Translations under genes and position numbers: made by a program | NCBI GenBank assembly: GCA_001689515.1 | Contig: LUJR01000024.1 | Span: 1-64,000 of the forward strand | Length of the DNA: 64,000 nucleotides | Direction of reading: 5' to 3' | Origin: Bacteroidales bacterium M7 | GTDB lineage: Bacteria > Bacteroidota > Bacteroidia > Bacteroidales > Muribaculaceae | Notes under the pieces: generated by a model | What the model was told of the DNA's origin: nothing | The model's input: only the letters and a program-made list of their open reading frames with translations | Database searches by the model: none | Shown: piece after piece, positions 1 to 8,578 of the stretch | Numbering within the stretch: position 1 is the first letter of the stretch | How the letters are laid out: the number at the start of each line of letters is the position of its first letter

Positions 1-41
1 TAACAACCACTTTTTTACATTGACCCCTTATAAATCTCATA

Positions 42-64
42 AGACTTATAAATCTTATAAGTCT
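42..64. repeat. AT-rich inverted repeat at the window edge
   Basis: A 9-bp perfect inverted repeat (agacttata / tataagtct, 5-nt loop). Related TTATAAGATTTAT strings recur at about 130-170. No coding sequence is visible in the first 265 bases; the preceding gene lies outside the window. The hairpin could end that gene's transcript, but there is no clear T-run. Confidence 0.4.
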
Positions 65-86
65 AATAATTATGCACGGCTGGGAT

Positions 87-113
87 GCGGACATGCCGTG
101 GCATGTCCCTACA
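87..113. repeat. Family A palindrome (single copy, head to the right)
   Basis: A 27-nt unit whose head GTAGGGAC reads on the minus strand, followed by the self-complementary core ATGCC/GGCAT. It lies in the pgi upstream region. Confidence 0.85.
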
Positions 114-213
114 GGGATGGGATATATACTGCTTATAAGATTTATTTTCATTGTTATAAGATTTATTATCCTTGCAGTGTGATTTTAAGCGTCTGATTTT
201 GTGAGAAATTTTG

Positions 214-222
214 TAATTTTGC
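214..222 (+). promoter_or_regulatory. Bacteroidetes -7 element upstream of pgi
   Basis: TAATTTTGC fits the Bacteroidetes -7 consensus TAnnTTTG and lies 43 nt before the pgi ATG. No convincing -33 TTTG is seen at the expected 19-21 nt spacing, so this is a partial match. Confidence 0.45.
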
Positions 223-265
223 GTGGTTATATTGTGATATTTATCAACACTATATATTTCTCATT

Positions 266-1600
266 ATGAAGACTATTGAAGTTAACAACAAGCATGTGAC
301 AGGTACTGTCAGCGAAGCCCAGCTTGAGGCTATGAAGCCCGAGGCTGCTGCGGCATTGAAGACTCTTCTTGACGGCAATGGTGCCGGCAATGATTTTCTC
401 GGTTGGCTTGACCTCCCTACCCGTACTCCCGATGCCCTGCTTGACGATATCAACGCTACTGCTGCCCAGCTCCGCAAGGACTGCGATTATGTGGTGGCTA
501 TAGGTATCGGCGGCAGCTATCTCGGTGCCAAGGCTGTGATCGAGGCTCTGAGCGATGCTTTCGCTGCCTACCGCAAGTCTGACAATACTGTGGTGCTCTT
601 TGCCGGTCAGAACATCGGAGAGGATTACCTCTATGAACTCAAGGATTTCCTCAAAGACAAGCGTTTCGGCATTGTTGTTATCTCAAAGAGCGGTACTACT
701 ACCGAACCTGCCATCGCGTTCCGCATGCTCAAGGCTCAGCTCGAGGAGCAGGCTGGCAAAGCCGAGGCTGCAAAGCGTATCGTAGCTATCACAGATGCCA
801 AGCGCGGAGCTCTCCGTCAGCTTGCCACCGAGGAGGGTTACAAGACATACGTTATCGATGACAATGTCGGCGGCCGCTTCTCTGTGCTCAGCCCTGTGGG
901 TCTGCTTCCCATCGCTGTTGCCGGATATGACATCAAGGCTCTCATGAACGGTGCCCGTGCCATGCAGGCTGCCACCAACGAGCCTTCGATGGAGAATCCC
1001 TCGTTTAAGTACGCTCTCACCCGCAACGCCCTCTACCGTGCCGGCAAGAAGACCGAGATCCTCGTCAACTACAACCCCAAACTCCACTACTTCGGCGAAT
1101 GGTGGAAGCAGCTCTACGGCGAGAGCGAGGGCAAGGACCACAAGGGTATCTTCCCCGCAGCCGTCGATAACTCTACCGACCTCCACTCTATGGGTCAGTG
1201 GATACAGGAAGGCGAGCGCACCATATTTGAGACAGTCGTGTCTGTGCTCGAGCAGAAGCACACAGAGATCATCCCCTCTGACGAAGCTAATCTTGACGGT
1301 CTGAACTACATCGCCGGCAAGCGCGTGGACGAGGTCAACAAGATGGCAGAACTGGGCACACGTATAGCTCACGTTGACGGTGACGTGCCCAACATGATCG
1401 TGACCGTGCCTGCTCTGACTGAGCAGTACCTCGGCGAGCTTATCTACTTCTTCGAGAAGGCTTGCGGCATCTCCGGCTATCTGCTCGGTGTCAACCCCTT
1501 CAACCAGCCCGGCGTAGAGGCATACAAGCGCAATATGTTTGCCCTCCTCCGCAAGCCCGGCTACGAGGCAGAGACCGCAGCTATCCAGGCAAAGCTCTAA
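266..1600 (+). CDS. pgi: Glucose-6-phosphate isomerase
   Basis: Predicted cytosolic enzyme interconverting glucose-6-phosphate and fructose-6-phosphate in glycolysis and gluconeogenesis. The 444-aa protein shows the PGI hallmarks in order: the glycine-rich IGIGGSYLGA (about residues 79-88), the phosphate-binding SGTTTEPAIAFR stretch, GGRFSVLSPVG, and the ESEGKDHKGIFP region that contributes catalytic residues. The length matches the short bacterial PGI form rather than the roughly 550-aa enterobacterial form. The ATG follows an A/T-rich leader with a -7 element. The gene stands alone: the next gene encodes a secreted peptidase, and a perfect 30-nt family A palindrome lies 28 nt after the stop. 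Long antisense reading frames across this gene are compositional shadows. Confidence 0.96.
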   Translation: MKTIEVNNKHVTGTVSEAQLEAMKPEAAAALKTLLDGNGAGNDFLGWLDLPTRTPDALLDDINATAAQLRKDCDYVVAIGIGGSYLGAKAVIEALSDAFAAYRKSDNTVVLFAGQNIGEDYLYELKDFLKDKRFGIVVISKSGTTTEPAIAFRMLKAQLEEQAGKAEAAKRIVAITDAKRGALRQLATEEGYKTYVIDDNVGGRFSVLSPVGLLPIAVAGYDIKALMNGARAMQAATNEPSMENPSFKYALTRNALYRAGKKTEILVNYNPKLHYFGEWWKQLYGESEGKDHKGIFPAAVDNSTDLHSMGQWIQEGERTIFETVVSVLEQKHTEIIPSDEANLDGLNYIAGKRVDEVNKMAELGTRIAHVDGDVPNMIVTVPALTEQYLGELIYFFEKACGISGYLLGVNPFNQPGVEAYKRNMFALLRKPGYEAETAAIQAKL

Positions 1601-1628
1601 AAGCGAAGGACAGCCTTTTGATACAATT

Positions 1629-1658
1629 TGTAGGGACATGCCACGGCATGTCCCTACA
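1629..1658. repeat. Family A palindrome, fully symmetric
   Basis: A perfect 30-nt palindrome with the head TGTAGGGAC at both ends around core ATGCC/GGCAT. It begins 28 nt after the pgi stop. It is the only family A copy in the window with heads on both sides. Confidence 0.9.
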
Positions 1659-1694
1659 ACAAATTAAATTCACATTATCACCATTTCGTTAACA

Positions 1695-3731
1695 ATGAAA
1701 ATCTTAGTCTCTGCCGCGCTCGCAGCCTTGAGTGCGCTACCCATGATGGCACAGGAACATCTGAAAAGCATTGACAAGGCGAATTTTGACACTACAGTGT
1801 CACCTAAAGCCGATTTCTATGAATACGCCACACGCGGCTGGCAGAAAGCCAATCCGCTGACTGACGAGCATGCCCGCTACGGACAGTTCAACGTGCTCAA
1901 CGACTCGAGCGAGATCCGTGTCAAGAACCTTGTGCTCGGACTGGCTGCCACCAATCCCCAGCCCGGCACCGTAGCCTACAAGGTGTCGACCATCTACAAC
2001 CAGGCTATGGACATGGACCGCCGTAACGCCGAGGGCATCAAGCCCATCCAGGCTGACCTGAAAAAAATCGAGGATACTCCCCACGAAGGGATGACCGACC
2101 TCTTCCTGTGGATGCACGGCAACTACGCCAGCCCGCTCTTCGGTGCAGGAATGCAGGAGGATCTCAACGACTCGAAGCGTTATGGCATGTATCTCAGCGG
2201 AGGTGGCATGTCGCTCGGTGACCGTGACTACTATCTCAAAGACGACAAGCGCAACAAGGAAGTGCGCGAAGCCCTCAAGAAGCTCATCGTCGGTCAGATG
2301 GTCAATGCCGGATACAGCAAGAAGGATGCCAACCGCATCATGAAGAATGTCATGAAGATAGAGACCGCCCTCGCCGACTCGGCATGGACTCGTGAACGCT
2401 CCCGTGACCTTCCCTCGCAGAACAATCCCACTCCAACCGCCAAGGTCAAGGAGATGTACCCCAATCTGCCCTGGGACCGTTTCTTCATCGAGACAATGGG
2501 CATCCAGACCCCCGACACTCTTATCGTGACACAGTTTGAACCTATCGCCCAGGCTGACAAGCTGTTTGCATCGCTGACTGACCGCGAGCTCAAGGACTAC
2601 TATCTGTGGAAGTATGTCAATCAGGCTTCCAACCGCCTGAGCCAGAAGTTTGTCGACACTAACTTTGAGTTCTCCAAGGTAGTGAGCGGTGTCAAGGAGC
2701 AGCGTCCTCTCTGGAAACGCGCTCTCGGTGCCACGGAAGGTGCCATGGGCGAGGCTGTCGGCGAGCTTTATGTAGAGAAATATTTCCCCCAGTCATCAAA
2801 GGACTACATGATAGGCCTCGTGGAGAACCTCCGCACAGCCCTCGGCAAGCACCTTATCCATCTTGACTGGATGAGCGACGAGACCAAGCTCAACGCTCTC
2901 AAAAAGCTCAACGCCTTCACCGTCAAAATCGGTTATCCCGACAAATGGAAGGACTACACGACTCTGGAAATCGACCCTGCCCTGTCATACTATGACAACA
3001 TGCACAATGTCAGCATGTGGCATCAGAAGGACTACTACAGCAAGTGGGGCAAACCCGTTGACCGCACCGAGTGGGCTATGACTCCTCAGACTGTCAACGC
3101 ATATTATAATCCCCTTGCCAACGAAATCGTATTCCCGGCTGCCATACTCCAGGCTCCGTTCTTTGATCCCGAAGCAAGCGATGCCGAGAACTACGGCGGC
3201 ATAGGCGTGGTCATCGGTCATGAGATGACCCACGGTTTTGACGACCAGGGTCGCAACTTCGATGCCGACGGCAACATGACCATGTGGTGGACTCCCGAAG
3301 ATGCCAAGAAATTCGGCGAGAAGGCACAGGTGCTCGTTGACCAGTTCAGCGCGGTAGAGGTGCTTCCCGGTCTGCATGCCAACGGTCAGTACACCCTCGG
3401 CGAGAATATCGCCGACCAGGGCGGACTCAACATCGCCATGACCGCCTTCCTTGACAGCCAGAAGAAGAAAGGCGTAGATGTCACCTCCGAAGAAGCCAAT
3501 ATCGACGGACTGACCCCCATCCAGGCATTCTATCTCAACTACGCCAACCTCTGGGCCCAGAACATCCGCGACGAGGAGATACGCTCCCTCACCACAGGCG
3601 ACGTGCACTCGCTCGGCAAGCAGCGCGTCAACGTCAGCCTCCGCAACCTCCAGCCCTTCTTCGAAGCCTTCGGCATCGTAGAAGGTGACCCCATGTTCCG
3701 CCCCGAAGCCGAGCGCGTCATCATCTGGTAA
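1695..3731 (+). CDS. Secreted M13-family zinc metallopeptidase (PepO/neprilysin-like)
   Basis: A predicted exported zinc endopeptidase of family M13, which typically cleaves oligopeptides. The 678-aa protein starts with a signal peptide (MKILVSAALAALSALPMMA). The M13_N region fills most of the first 430 residues, and the catalytic domain carries the zinc motif HEMTH (H509, E510, H513) followed by ENIADQGG, whose E570 would be the third zinc ligand. The C-terminus ends in the family-typical RPEAERVIIW; neprilysin-like proteins usually end in a similar CxVW box. The length is normal for the family. A hairpin terminator candidate follows 22 nt after the stop, suggesting a monocistronic unit. The substrate is unknown. 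Confidence 0.94.
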   Translation: MKILVSAALAALSALPMMAQEHLKSIDKANFDTTVSPKADFYEYATRGWQKANPLTDEHARYGQFNVLNDSSEIRVKNLVLGLAATNPQPGTVAYKVSTIYNQAMDMDRRNAEGIKPIQADLKKIEDTPHEGMTDLFLWMHGNYASPLFGAGMQEDLNDSKRYGMYLSGGGMSLGDRDYYLKDDKRNKEVREALKKLIVGQMVNAGYSKKDANRIMKNVMKIETALADSAWTRERSRDLPSQNNPTPTAKVKEMYPNLPWDRFFIETMGIQTPDTLIVTQFEPIAQADKLFASLTDRELKDYYLWKYVNQASNRLSQKFVDTNFEFSKVVSGVKEQRPLWKRALGATEGAMGEAVGELYVEKYFPQSSKDYMIGLVENLRTALGKHLIHLDWMSDETKLNALKKLNAFTVKIGYPDKWKDYTTLEIDPALSYYDNMHNVSMWHQKDYYSKWGKPVDRTEWAMTPQTVNAYYNPLANEIVFPAAILQAPFFDPEASDAENYGGIGVVIGHEMTHGFDDQGRNFDADGNMTMWWTPEDAKKFGEKAQVLVDQFSAVEVLPGLHANGQYTLGENIADQGGLNIAMTAFLDSQKKKGVDVTSEEANIDGLTPIQAFYLNYANLWAQNIRDEEIRSLTTGDVHSLGKQRVNVSLRNLQPFFEAFGIVEGDPMFRPEAERVIIW

Positions 3732-3753
3732 CCAACCAGACCACATATGCATC

Positions 3754-3790
3754 ACAAGCCCATCGTTAAGCTGACGATGGGCTTGTCGTT
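3754..3790 (+). terminator. Hairpin terminator candidate after the M13 peptidase gene
   Basis: A 12-bp perfect stem (ACAAGCCCATCG / CGATGGGCTTGT, at 3754-3765 and 3775-3786) with a short loop, followed by the weak T-tract cgtttat. It lies 22 nt past the stop codon. Confidence 0.65.
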
Positions 3791-3795
3791 TATGC

Positions 3796-3822
3796 GCAGA
3801 CATGCCATGGCATGTCCCTACA
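3796..3822. repeat. Family A palindrome (single copy)
   Basis: Core ATGCC/GGCAT with the head GTAGGGAC on the right (minus-strand reading). It sits just after the terminator hairpin and before the sirtuin promoter. Confidence 0.8.
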
Positions 3823-3853
3823 GATTGTGAAAGCTTTCGTGGTGGCTTTTGTG

Positions 3854-3885
3854 TTTGTTTTGATGGGGGATTTCGTTATATTTGC
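3854..3885 (+). promoter_or_regulatory. Promoter of the sirtuin gene
   Basis: TTTG (3854-3857), 19 nt, then TATATTTGC (3877-3885): a near-ideal Bacteroidetes -33/-7 pair. The ATG at 3890 is only 4 nt beyond the -7 box, so the transcript would have almost no leader. Confidence 0.7.
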
Positions 3886-3889
3886 GGAT

Positions 3890-4582
3890 ATGAAAAAGAA
3901 ACTTGTGATTTCTACGGGCGCGGGTATGAGCGCCGAGAGTGGCATCGCCACGTTCCGCGATGCCGGAGGTCTGTGGGACCGGTATCCGGTGATGGATGTG
4001 GCGAGTGCCGATGGCTTCCGCCGCAATCCGGCTCTGGTGCATGAATTTTACAACAAGCGTCGCAGCGAGCTGGTCAACTGCTCGCCCAATGCCGGGCATC
4101 TCGGACTCAAGGAGCTTGAGAAGCACTTCGACACTTACATCATCACCCAGAATGTGGATGACCTGCACGAGCGTGCGGGCAGCGCGCATGTGCTCCACCT
4201 CCATGGCGAACTGATGAAGGTGCGCTCCATGACGCATCCTGAGCGCATCTACACTCTTGATAAGGACCATCTGGAGACATCGCCCGAAACACGCGATGAC
4301 TATGGCGACCCTGTGCGTCCCCACATAGTATTCTTTCAGGAGCCTGTGCCGATGATTGAGAAAGCCATCGAGTGGGCGCAGCAGGCTGACATCTTCGTGG
4401 TCATAGGCACCTCGCTCAATGTCTATCCAGCAGCGGGGCTGCTGGGCTATGTGCCTCTTGATGTGCCCATCTACTATATCGACCCTAATCCCGCTGCGGT
4501 GCCCCCGGGCGTGACGGTCATAAAGATGTGTGCCTCGGAGGGCGTGGCATATCTTGCCAAATTGCTTACCGCCGAGGAGTGA
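3890..4582 (+). CDS. cobB: NAD-dependent protein deacylase (sirtuin, CobB/Sirt5-like)
   Basis: A predicted cytosolic sirtuin removing acyl groups from lysines with NAD+. The 230-aa protein opens directly with the Rossmann signature GAGMSAESGIATFRD (residues 10-24). TQNVDDLHERAG and HLHGEL (catalytic His) follow, then VIGTSLNVYPAAGL. The pair Y54/R57 in FYNKRR matches the YxxR motif of Sirt5/CobB enzymes that prefer succinyl or malonyl lysine; this substrate call is inference. The usual four zinc-binding cysteines between HGEL and the GTSL motif are absent. I chose ATG 3890 rather than the in-frame 3812 start because the family fold begins there and the region upstream is a repeat plus promoter. 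The next gene starts 5 nt after the stop. Confidence 0.9.
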   Translation: MKKKLVISTGAGMSAESGIATFRDAGGLWDRYPVMDVASADGFRRNPALVHEFYNKRRSELVNCSPNAGHLGLKELEKHFDTYIITQNVDDLHERAGSAHVLHLHGELMKVRSMTHPERIYTLDKDHLETSPETRDDYGDPVRPHIVFFQEPVPMIEKAIEWAQQADIFVVIGTSLNVYPAAGLLGYVPLDVPIYYIDPNPAAVPPGVTVIKMCASEGVAYLAKLLTAEE

Positions 4583-4587
4583 CCGCC

Positions 4588-5850
4588 ATGCGTATAGCGT
4601 TTCTGAGCACAAACGACAATCTTGGAGGAGCTGCCACTGTGACCATGCGGCTCATCGAGGCTCTGCGTGAGCGGGGCGAGGATGCATATATGGTCTGCGC
4701 CCGCCATGAGCTTAAGGATACTCCGTATGTCTATGCTGTCAGCCGTCGGCGGTGGCTGAGGGCGTTTATGCGCGAACGTCTCAGCATCTTCGTGCGCAAC
4801 GGGCTGCGGCGCAGCCGCCTCTTCAAGGTATCCTCCGCATCCACCGGGTGCGGTGTCTGCGATATGCCCCAGGTGCGCGATGCTGATGTCATCGTGCTCA
4901 ACTGGATTAACCAGGGACTCCTGTCTATGGACGACATCGACCGACTGTGCAGTCTCGGCAAGCCCGTAGTGTGGATCATGCACGACCTCTGGTGTGCCAC
5001 CGGCATATGCCACCTGCCTGGCTGGTGCAGCAGGTATATAGGCGAGTGCGGCTACTGTCCCCTGCTCGGCAACACGGACAAGGACGGGCGGTTTACCGAT
5101 CTGTCTCACCGCGTGTGGGAGCAGAAGAAAGGCCTCTATAGCCGACATCCCAATCTGCACTTCGTGGCAGTCAGCCGCTGGCAGCAGGAGATATGCCTCA
5201 GGAGCAATCTTTTGGGTAAACGCACGACACATATCCTCCCCCACGCTTTCCCCGTGGAGGACTATTCGGTGAATCCGTCAGCCGAGCAATTGGCTTCTTT
5301 GCGCGAAATGGGCATCAATCCTGAGCGTAGGCTGATAGTGATGGCTGCGGCGCGTCTCGACGACGATGTCAAAGACCTCCCTATGGCGGTCAAGGCTCTC
5401 AACGCCCTCGCTGCTACCCACCCCGAGCTGGCGCGTGAATGCCAGGCAGTGTTTGTCGGCGGGTTGCGGGATGCCTCCATGCTCAGCGATCTGGTCATGG
5501 ATCATGTAGCTACAGGGCAGCTGACCTCGGCGCAGCTGCGAGCCGTCTATTCAGCCGCCACAGCGGTCATCTCCACCAGCGACTTCGAGACCATGGGTGC
5601 GACCTTGATGGAGGGCATAGCTTCGGGTGCCACCGCGGTGACATTTGACAGAGGCGGCCAGCGCGACATAGTCAGCCACGCCGCCAACGGCTACATAGCC
5701 GCCTACAAAGACCCCGCCGATTTCGCCGCCTGCCTCCGTCAGGCACTCGCCGCCCCCTTTGACCGCACCGCCCAGAAATCCTCCATCGCCGCCCGCTTCA
5801 CCGCCCCCGTCATCGCCACCCGCTTCCTCAACATCCTCCGCACGCTGTAG
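4588..5850 (+). CDS. Glycosyltransferase, GT4-like
   Basis: A 420-aa protein with the GT-B fold pattern of retaining GT4 enzymes. The N-terminal MRIAFLSTNDNLGGAATVT resembles the acceptor-side start FLSxxxxxGGAA. The C-terminal half carries AAARLDDDVKDLP and the nucleotide-sugar-binding DFETMGATLMEGIASG (E-x7-E-like). A cysteine-rich stretch (CATGICHLPGWCSRYIGEC, then CGYC) in the middle is typical of a GT4 subgroup in surface-polysaccharide loci and could bind metal. I chose ATG 4588 because it starts the Rossmann strand directly and lies 5 nt after the sirtuin stop, implying co-transcription. No polysaccharide cluster surrounds it, so the sugar and acceptor are unknown. Confidence 0.85.
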   Translation: MRIAFLSTNDNLGGAATVTMRLIEALRERGEDAYMVCARHELKDTPYVYAVSRRRWLRAFMRERLSIFVRNGLRRSRLFKVSSASTGCGVCDMPQVRDADVIVLNWINQGLLSMDDIDRLCSLGKPVVWIMHDLWCATGICHLPGWCSRYIGECGYCPLLGNTDKDGRFTDLSHRVWEQKKGLYSRHPNLHFVAVSRWQQEICLRSNLLGKRTTHILPHAFPVEDYSVNPSAEQLASLREMGINPERRLIVMAAARLDDDVKDLPMAVKALNALAATHPELARECQAVFVGGLRDASMLSDLVMDHVATGQLTSAQLRAVYSAATAVISTSDFETMGATLMEGIASGATAVTFDRGGQRDIVSHAANGYIAAYKDPADFAACLRQALAAPFDRTAQKSSIAARFTAPVIATRFLNILRTL

Positions 5851-5883
5851 TACCCGTCATCCCGATATTTATTGCATGAATAT

Positions 5884-5980
5884 CGTAGGGACATGCCGTG
5901 GCATGTCCGCTTGGTGCAAAGAACCTGAAGGATGACGGTGTCATATGATGATTGCGGACATGCCATGGCATGTCCCTACA
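5884..5980. repeat. Family A inverted pair
   Basis: Left unit 5884-5910 and right unit 5954-5980, heads outward, 43-nt spacer. It begins 33 nt after the glycosyltransferase stop. The whole could fold into one long hairpin or two small ones. Confidence 0.88.
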
Positions 5981-6080
5981 ATATTATGATTTTTCTTACA
6001 GATTTCAATTAATATTGACCAGTAGTGGTACGCACGATCCAATAAAGGCAGAACATTAGATCTGCAAAACCATCCTAAAA

Positions 6081-6113
6081 TTTGGCAGATTACGCGTAAA
6101 CATTTTACTTTTG
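6081..6113 (+). promoter_or_regulatory. Promoter of the MBOAT/SGNH operon
   Basis: TTTG (6081-6084), 21 nt, then TACTTTTG (6106-6113), 32 nt ahead of the ATG. It matches the Bacteroidetes consensus with slightly long spacing. Confidence 0.6.
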
Positions 6114-6145
6114 TCGTTTAAACACCCACTGAGTTTCGTGAGCAG

Positions 6146-7597
6146 ATGGTTTTGAATTCGTTTGGATTTCTTGTGATGTTGCCTGTCGTGCTGTTGGCAT
6201 ACATTGTTGTGATGTACCTGTGCAGAAACAACAGGTACACCAATATCATCTCGGCAGTCATGCTGACATCAATATCCTATGGATTTTGTCTCTCATATCA
6301 GCCGGCAGGTGCGCTGGTATTGCTGTCAGTTACCGCAATGACATATTTTTTTGCATTACTGGTAGAGCGTTTCCAAGATAGGCTCGGGACGAGACGGCAG
6401 ATTATGGTGACGGCTTTCACCTTGATTGTGCTTGCACCATTGGCGGTCATGAAATATTCTGCCTTTATAGCAGCCCTGTGTACCGAAGCACTGAGAGGAC
6501 TGCATCTGGGCGTGGAGTGTGACGCATCTGTAATGACCAAGATTTTTGTCCCGTTAGGCATTTCGTTTTTCACGTTACAGGCAGTAGGTTATATGTGGGA
6601 TGTCTACCAGCAGCGTATTTCCGCAGAGCACAACTTCCTCTACTACATGCTGTTTGTCGGATTCTTACCTCAGATAGCATCGGGTCCTATAAGTAAAGCC
6701 GATGAACTGCTCCCCCAGATTAAAGGGCGCCGTCCCCTTGTATATGCCGATGTCACCGAGGGGGCACGTCTGATGCTATGGGGTTACTTTCTGAAAGCGA
6801 TGGTCGCCGACAGGCTCGCGCTCTTTGTCAACCCGGTGTTTGATGGATATATTTGGTTTTCAGGAAGCACTTGTTTCGTAGCCTCTGTGCTCTATTCGTT
6901 GCAGATTTATGGCGATTTTGCTGGGTATTCATTGATTGCCATAGGGGTAGGACGTCTTTTCGGTTATGATTTAATCAACAATTTCCAACGTCCCTACCTG
7001 AGCCAGAGCATCACGGAATTTTGGAGGAGATGGCACATCTCGTTGACCCGCTGGCTCAGAGACTATGTGTATATACCTTTGGGTGGCAACCGCAAGGGGA
7101 GAGGGCGTAGGTCAGCCAATATATTCGCCACCTTTCTCGTGAGCGGGCTGTGGCATGGTGCCAATCTTACGTTTCTGATCTGGGGAGCTGTCCATGGCGG
7201 TGTCATGTGTCTGGAACGTGCATTTGGAGCCGGAGGCAGTGGCCTGTCACGGCGAGGAACGGCTCTGCTCAGGATCGCGGCGGTTTTTCTTGTCGTCAAT
7301 TTTGCCTGGATACTTTTCCGTATGCCCACCCTGACGGATGCCTGGGACATGATACGGCGGGTAGCCACGTTGGCTCCAGGCGCATCGCTGACGGTGGGGA
7401 AGACGGATATCTTCCTTATGTCAGCCGGCGTGATCTTATTGCTGGTGGTTGAAATCATACAGGAACACATGCCCGGCATGAGCCTGCTGAGAAACAGAAG
7501 ACGGGCGGTAAGGATTGCAAGTTTCGTCGCGCTCCTCTTTATGGTTCTGACCATGGGAGTGCTGGATTCAAGCCAGTTTATATATGTTCAGTTCTGA
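6146..7597 (+). CDS. MBOAT family O-acyltransferase (AlgI/DltB-like)
   Basis: A polytopic membrane protein of 483 aa with about ten hydrophobic segments, expected to move acyl (often acetyl) groups across the inner membrane to an extracytoplasmic glycan. Family markers are FVGFLPQIASGPI, the ITEFWRRWHISLTRWLRDY block and the catalytic histidine in SGLWHGANLTFLIWG. These match AlgI-type MBOATs used for polysaccharide O-acetylation. The last 14 nt overlap the first candidate start of the downstream SGNH protein, forming the usual two-gene module in which the SGNH partner completes transfer. No glycan synthesis genes adjoin, so the acceptor (peptidoglycan, capsule or other) cannot be named. Confidence 0.92.
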   Translation: MVLNSFGFLVMLPVVLLAYIVVMYLCRNNRYTNIISAVMLTSISYGFCLSYQPAGALVLLSVTAMTYFFALLVERFQDRLGTRRQIMVTAFTLIVLAPLAVMKYSAFIAALCTEALRGLHLGVECDASVMTKIFVPLGISFFTLQAVGYMWDVYQQRISAEHNFLYYMLFVGFLPQIASGPISKADELLPQIKGRRPLVYADVTEGARLMLWGYFLKAMVADRLALFVNPVFDGYIWFSGSTCFVASVLYSLQIYGDFAGYSLIAIGVGRLFGYDLINNFQRPYLSQSITEFWRRWHISLTRWLRDYVYIPLGGNRKGRGRRSANIFATFLVSGLWHGANLTFLIWGAVHGGVMCLERAFGAGGSGLSRRGTALLRIAAVFLVVNFAWILFRMPTLTDAWDMIRRVATLAPGASLTVGKTDIFLMSAGVILLLVVEIIQEHMPGMSLLRNRRRAVRIASFVALLFMVLTMGVLDSSQFIYVQF

Positions 7598-8525
7598 CGG
7601 CATGATAAGGCGACGGATTGTGACGGTAGCTGTCATGGCGGTGGTGATTGCTGTGATAGACATAGCCTTCGGGAGTACCATGGACAGTCTTTTGACCAAG
7701 GTCAGTAGTGGCGAAATCTACGCCAACAGTTATATCAACAGCAGCCTTAACGATTCTATTGTGATTATGGGGTCATCGCGTGCCGGGCATCACTATGACC
7801 CGGAGATACTGGAAGATGCATTTGGGGTCACAGTCTATAATGCCGGTGTCGACAAGAACGGTATAATCCTGGCTTACTGTTATCTTAACAACATACTCAG
7901 CCGTGGGGAGAAGCCTCGGCTGATAATCTACGATTTTTATGCCTTGCACGATCTGTTTGGGAGCTACGACCGCTACGGTGCGCTGGGCAATATCAGACCC
8001 TACTATGACCGACCCGGCATCCGTGAGGTGATCGATGATATCGACGAGACGGAATACCTCAAACTCCACTCCTCGGCATACCGCTACAACACAGTATGGC
8101 TGAAGATTCTGTGGAGTCTCGGCGTGAAGGAGCCTGACGGCAGCCTCAAAGGCTTCCGCCCCAAGGAGGGGATGATGGACGGTGCGCCCAAAGCGGCGGA
8201 ATATGACTATGAAGCGGCAGAACAGGGGATTGACCCTGTCAAGGTGAAATATCTGCGCCGATTCATTGATATCTGTGAGCGGGAGAAAATCGCGGTGATT
8301 TTTGTCACTTCGCCGAAATATTATAGGGTCAAATATACAGACCGTTACCGTGCACTATTGAAGAAGTATTCGGGACGTCCCGACCTGGAATTGCTGGATT
8401 TCCAGTCCCATCCGGCATTCGTCGGCAATGCTTCATTGTTCATTGACCCCCTCCACATGAACAGCCATGGAGCCGCGCTGTTCACGCGCCAGCTTGCCGA
8501 TACGCTCCTGCACCTTCGCCCCTGA
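7584..8525 (+). CDS. SGNH-like membrane-anchored acyltransfer partner (AlgJ/DltD-like)
   Basis: A 313-aa protein with one N-terminal membrane anchor (about residues 8-28) and an extracytoplasmic SGNH-hydrolase-like domain. The nucleophile block is IVIMGSSRAGHHYDP and the C-terminal Asp/His block is DPLHMNSHGAALF. MBOAT proteins commonly pair with such partners for O-acetylation of cell-surface glycans. An alternative start at 7602 (MIRRRIV) would remove the overlap with the MBOAT gene and leave the anchor intact; I kept the longer form with reservation. The gene ends the unit and convergent genes follow on the other strand. Confidence 0.85.
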   Translation: MFSSDGMIRRRIVTVAVMAVVIAVIDIAFGSTMDSLLTKVSSGEIYANSYINSSLNDSIVIMGSSRAGHHYDPEILEDAFGVTVYNAGVDKNGIILAYCYLNNILSRGEKPRLIIYDFYALHDLFGSYDRYGALGNIRPYYDRPGIREVIDDIDETEYLKLHSSAYRYNTVWLKILWSLGVKEPDGSLKGFRPKEGMMDGAPKAAEYDYEAAEQGIDPVKVKYLRRFIDICEREKIAVIFVTSPKYYRVKYTDRYRALLKKYSGRPDLELLDFQSHPAFVGNASLFIDPLHMNSHGAALFTRQLADTLLHLRP

Positions 8526-8578
8526 CTGCCTCCTCATAACATCCCTACAGGGGTAGGATTCGCCACGTGGTAAAGCGT

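Noticed and set aside
683..1639. Long antisense reading frame across pgi (318 codons)
   Set aside because: It has no recognisable motifs and lies opposite a clearly conserved gene; GC-rich third positions leave few stop codons on the other strand.
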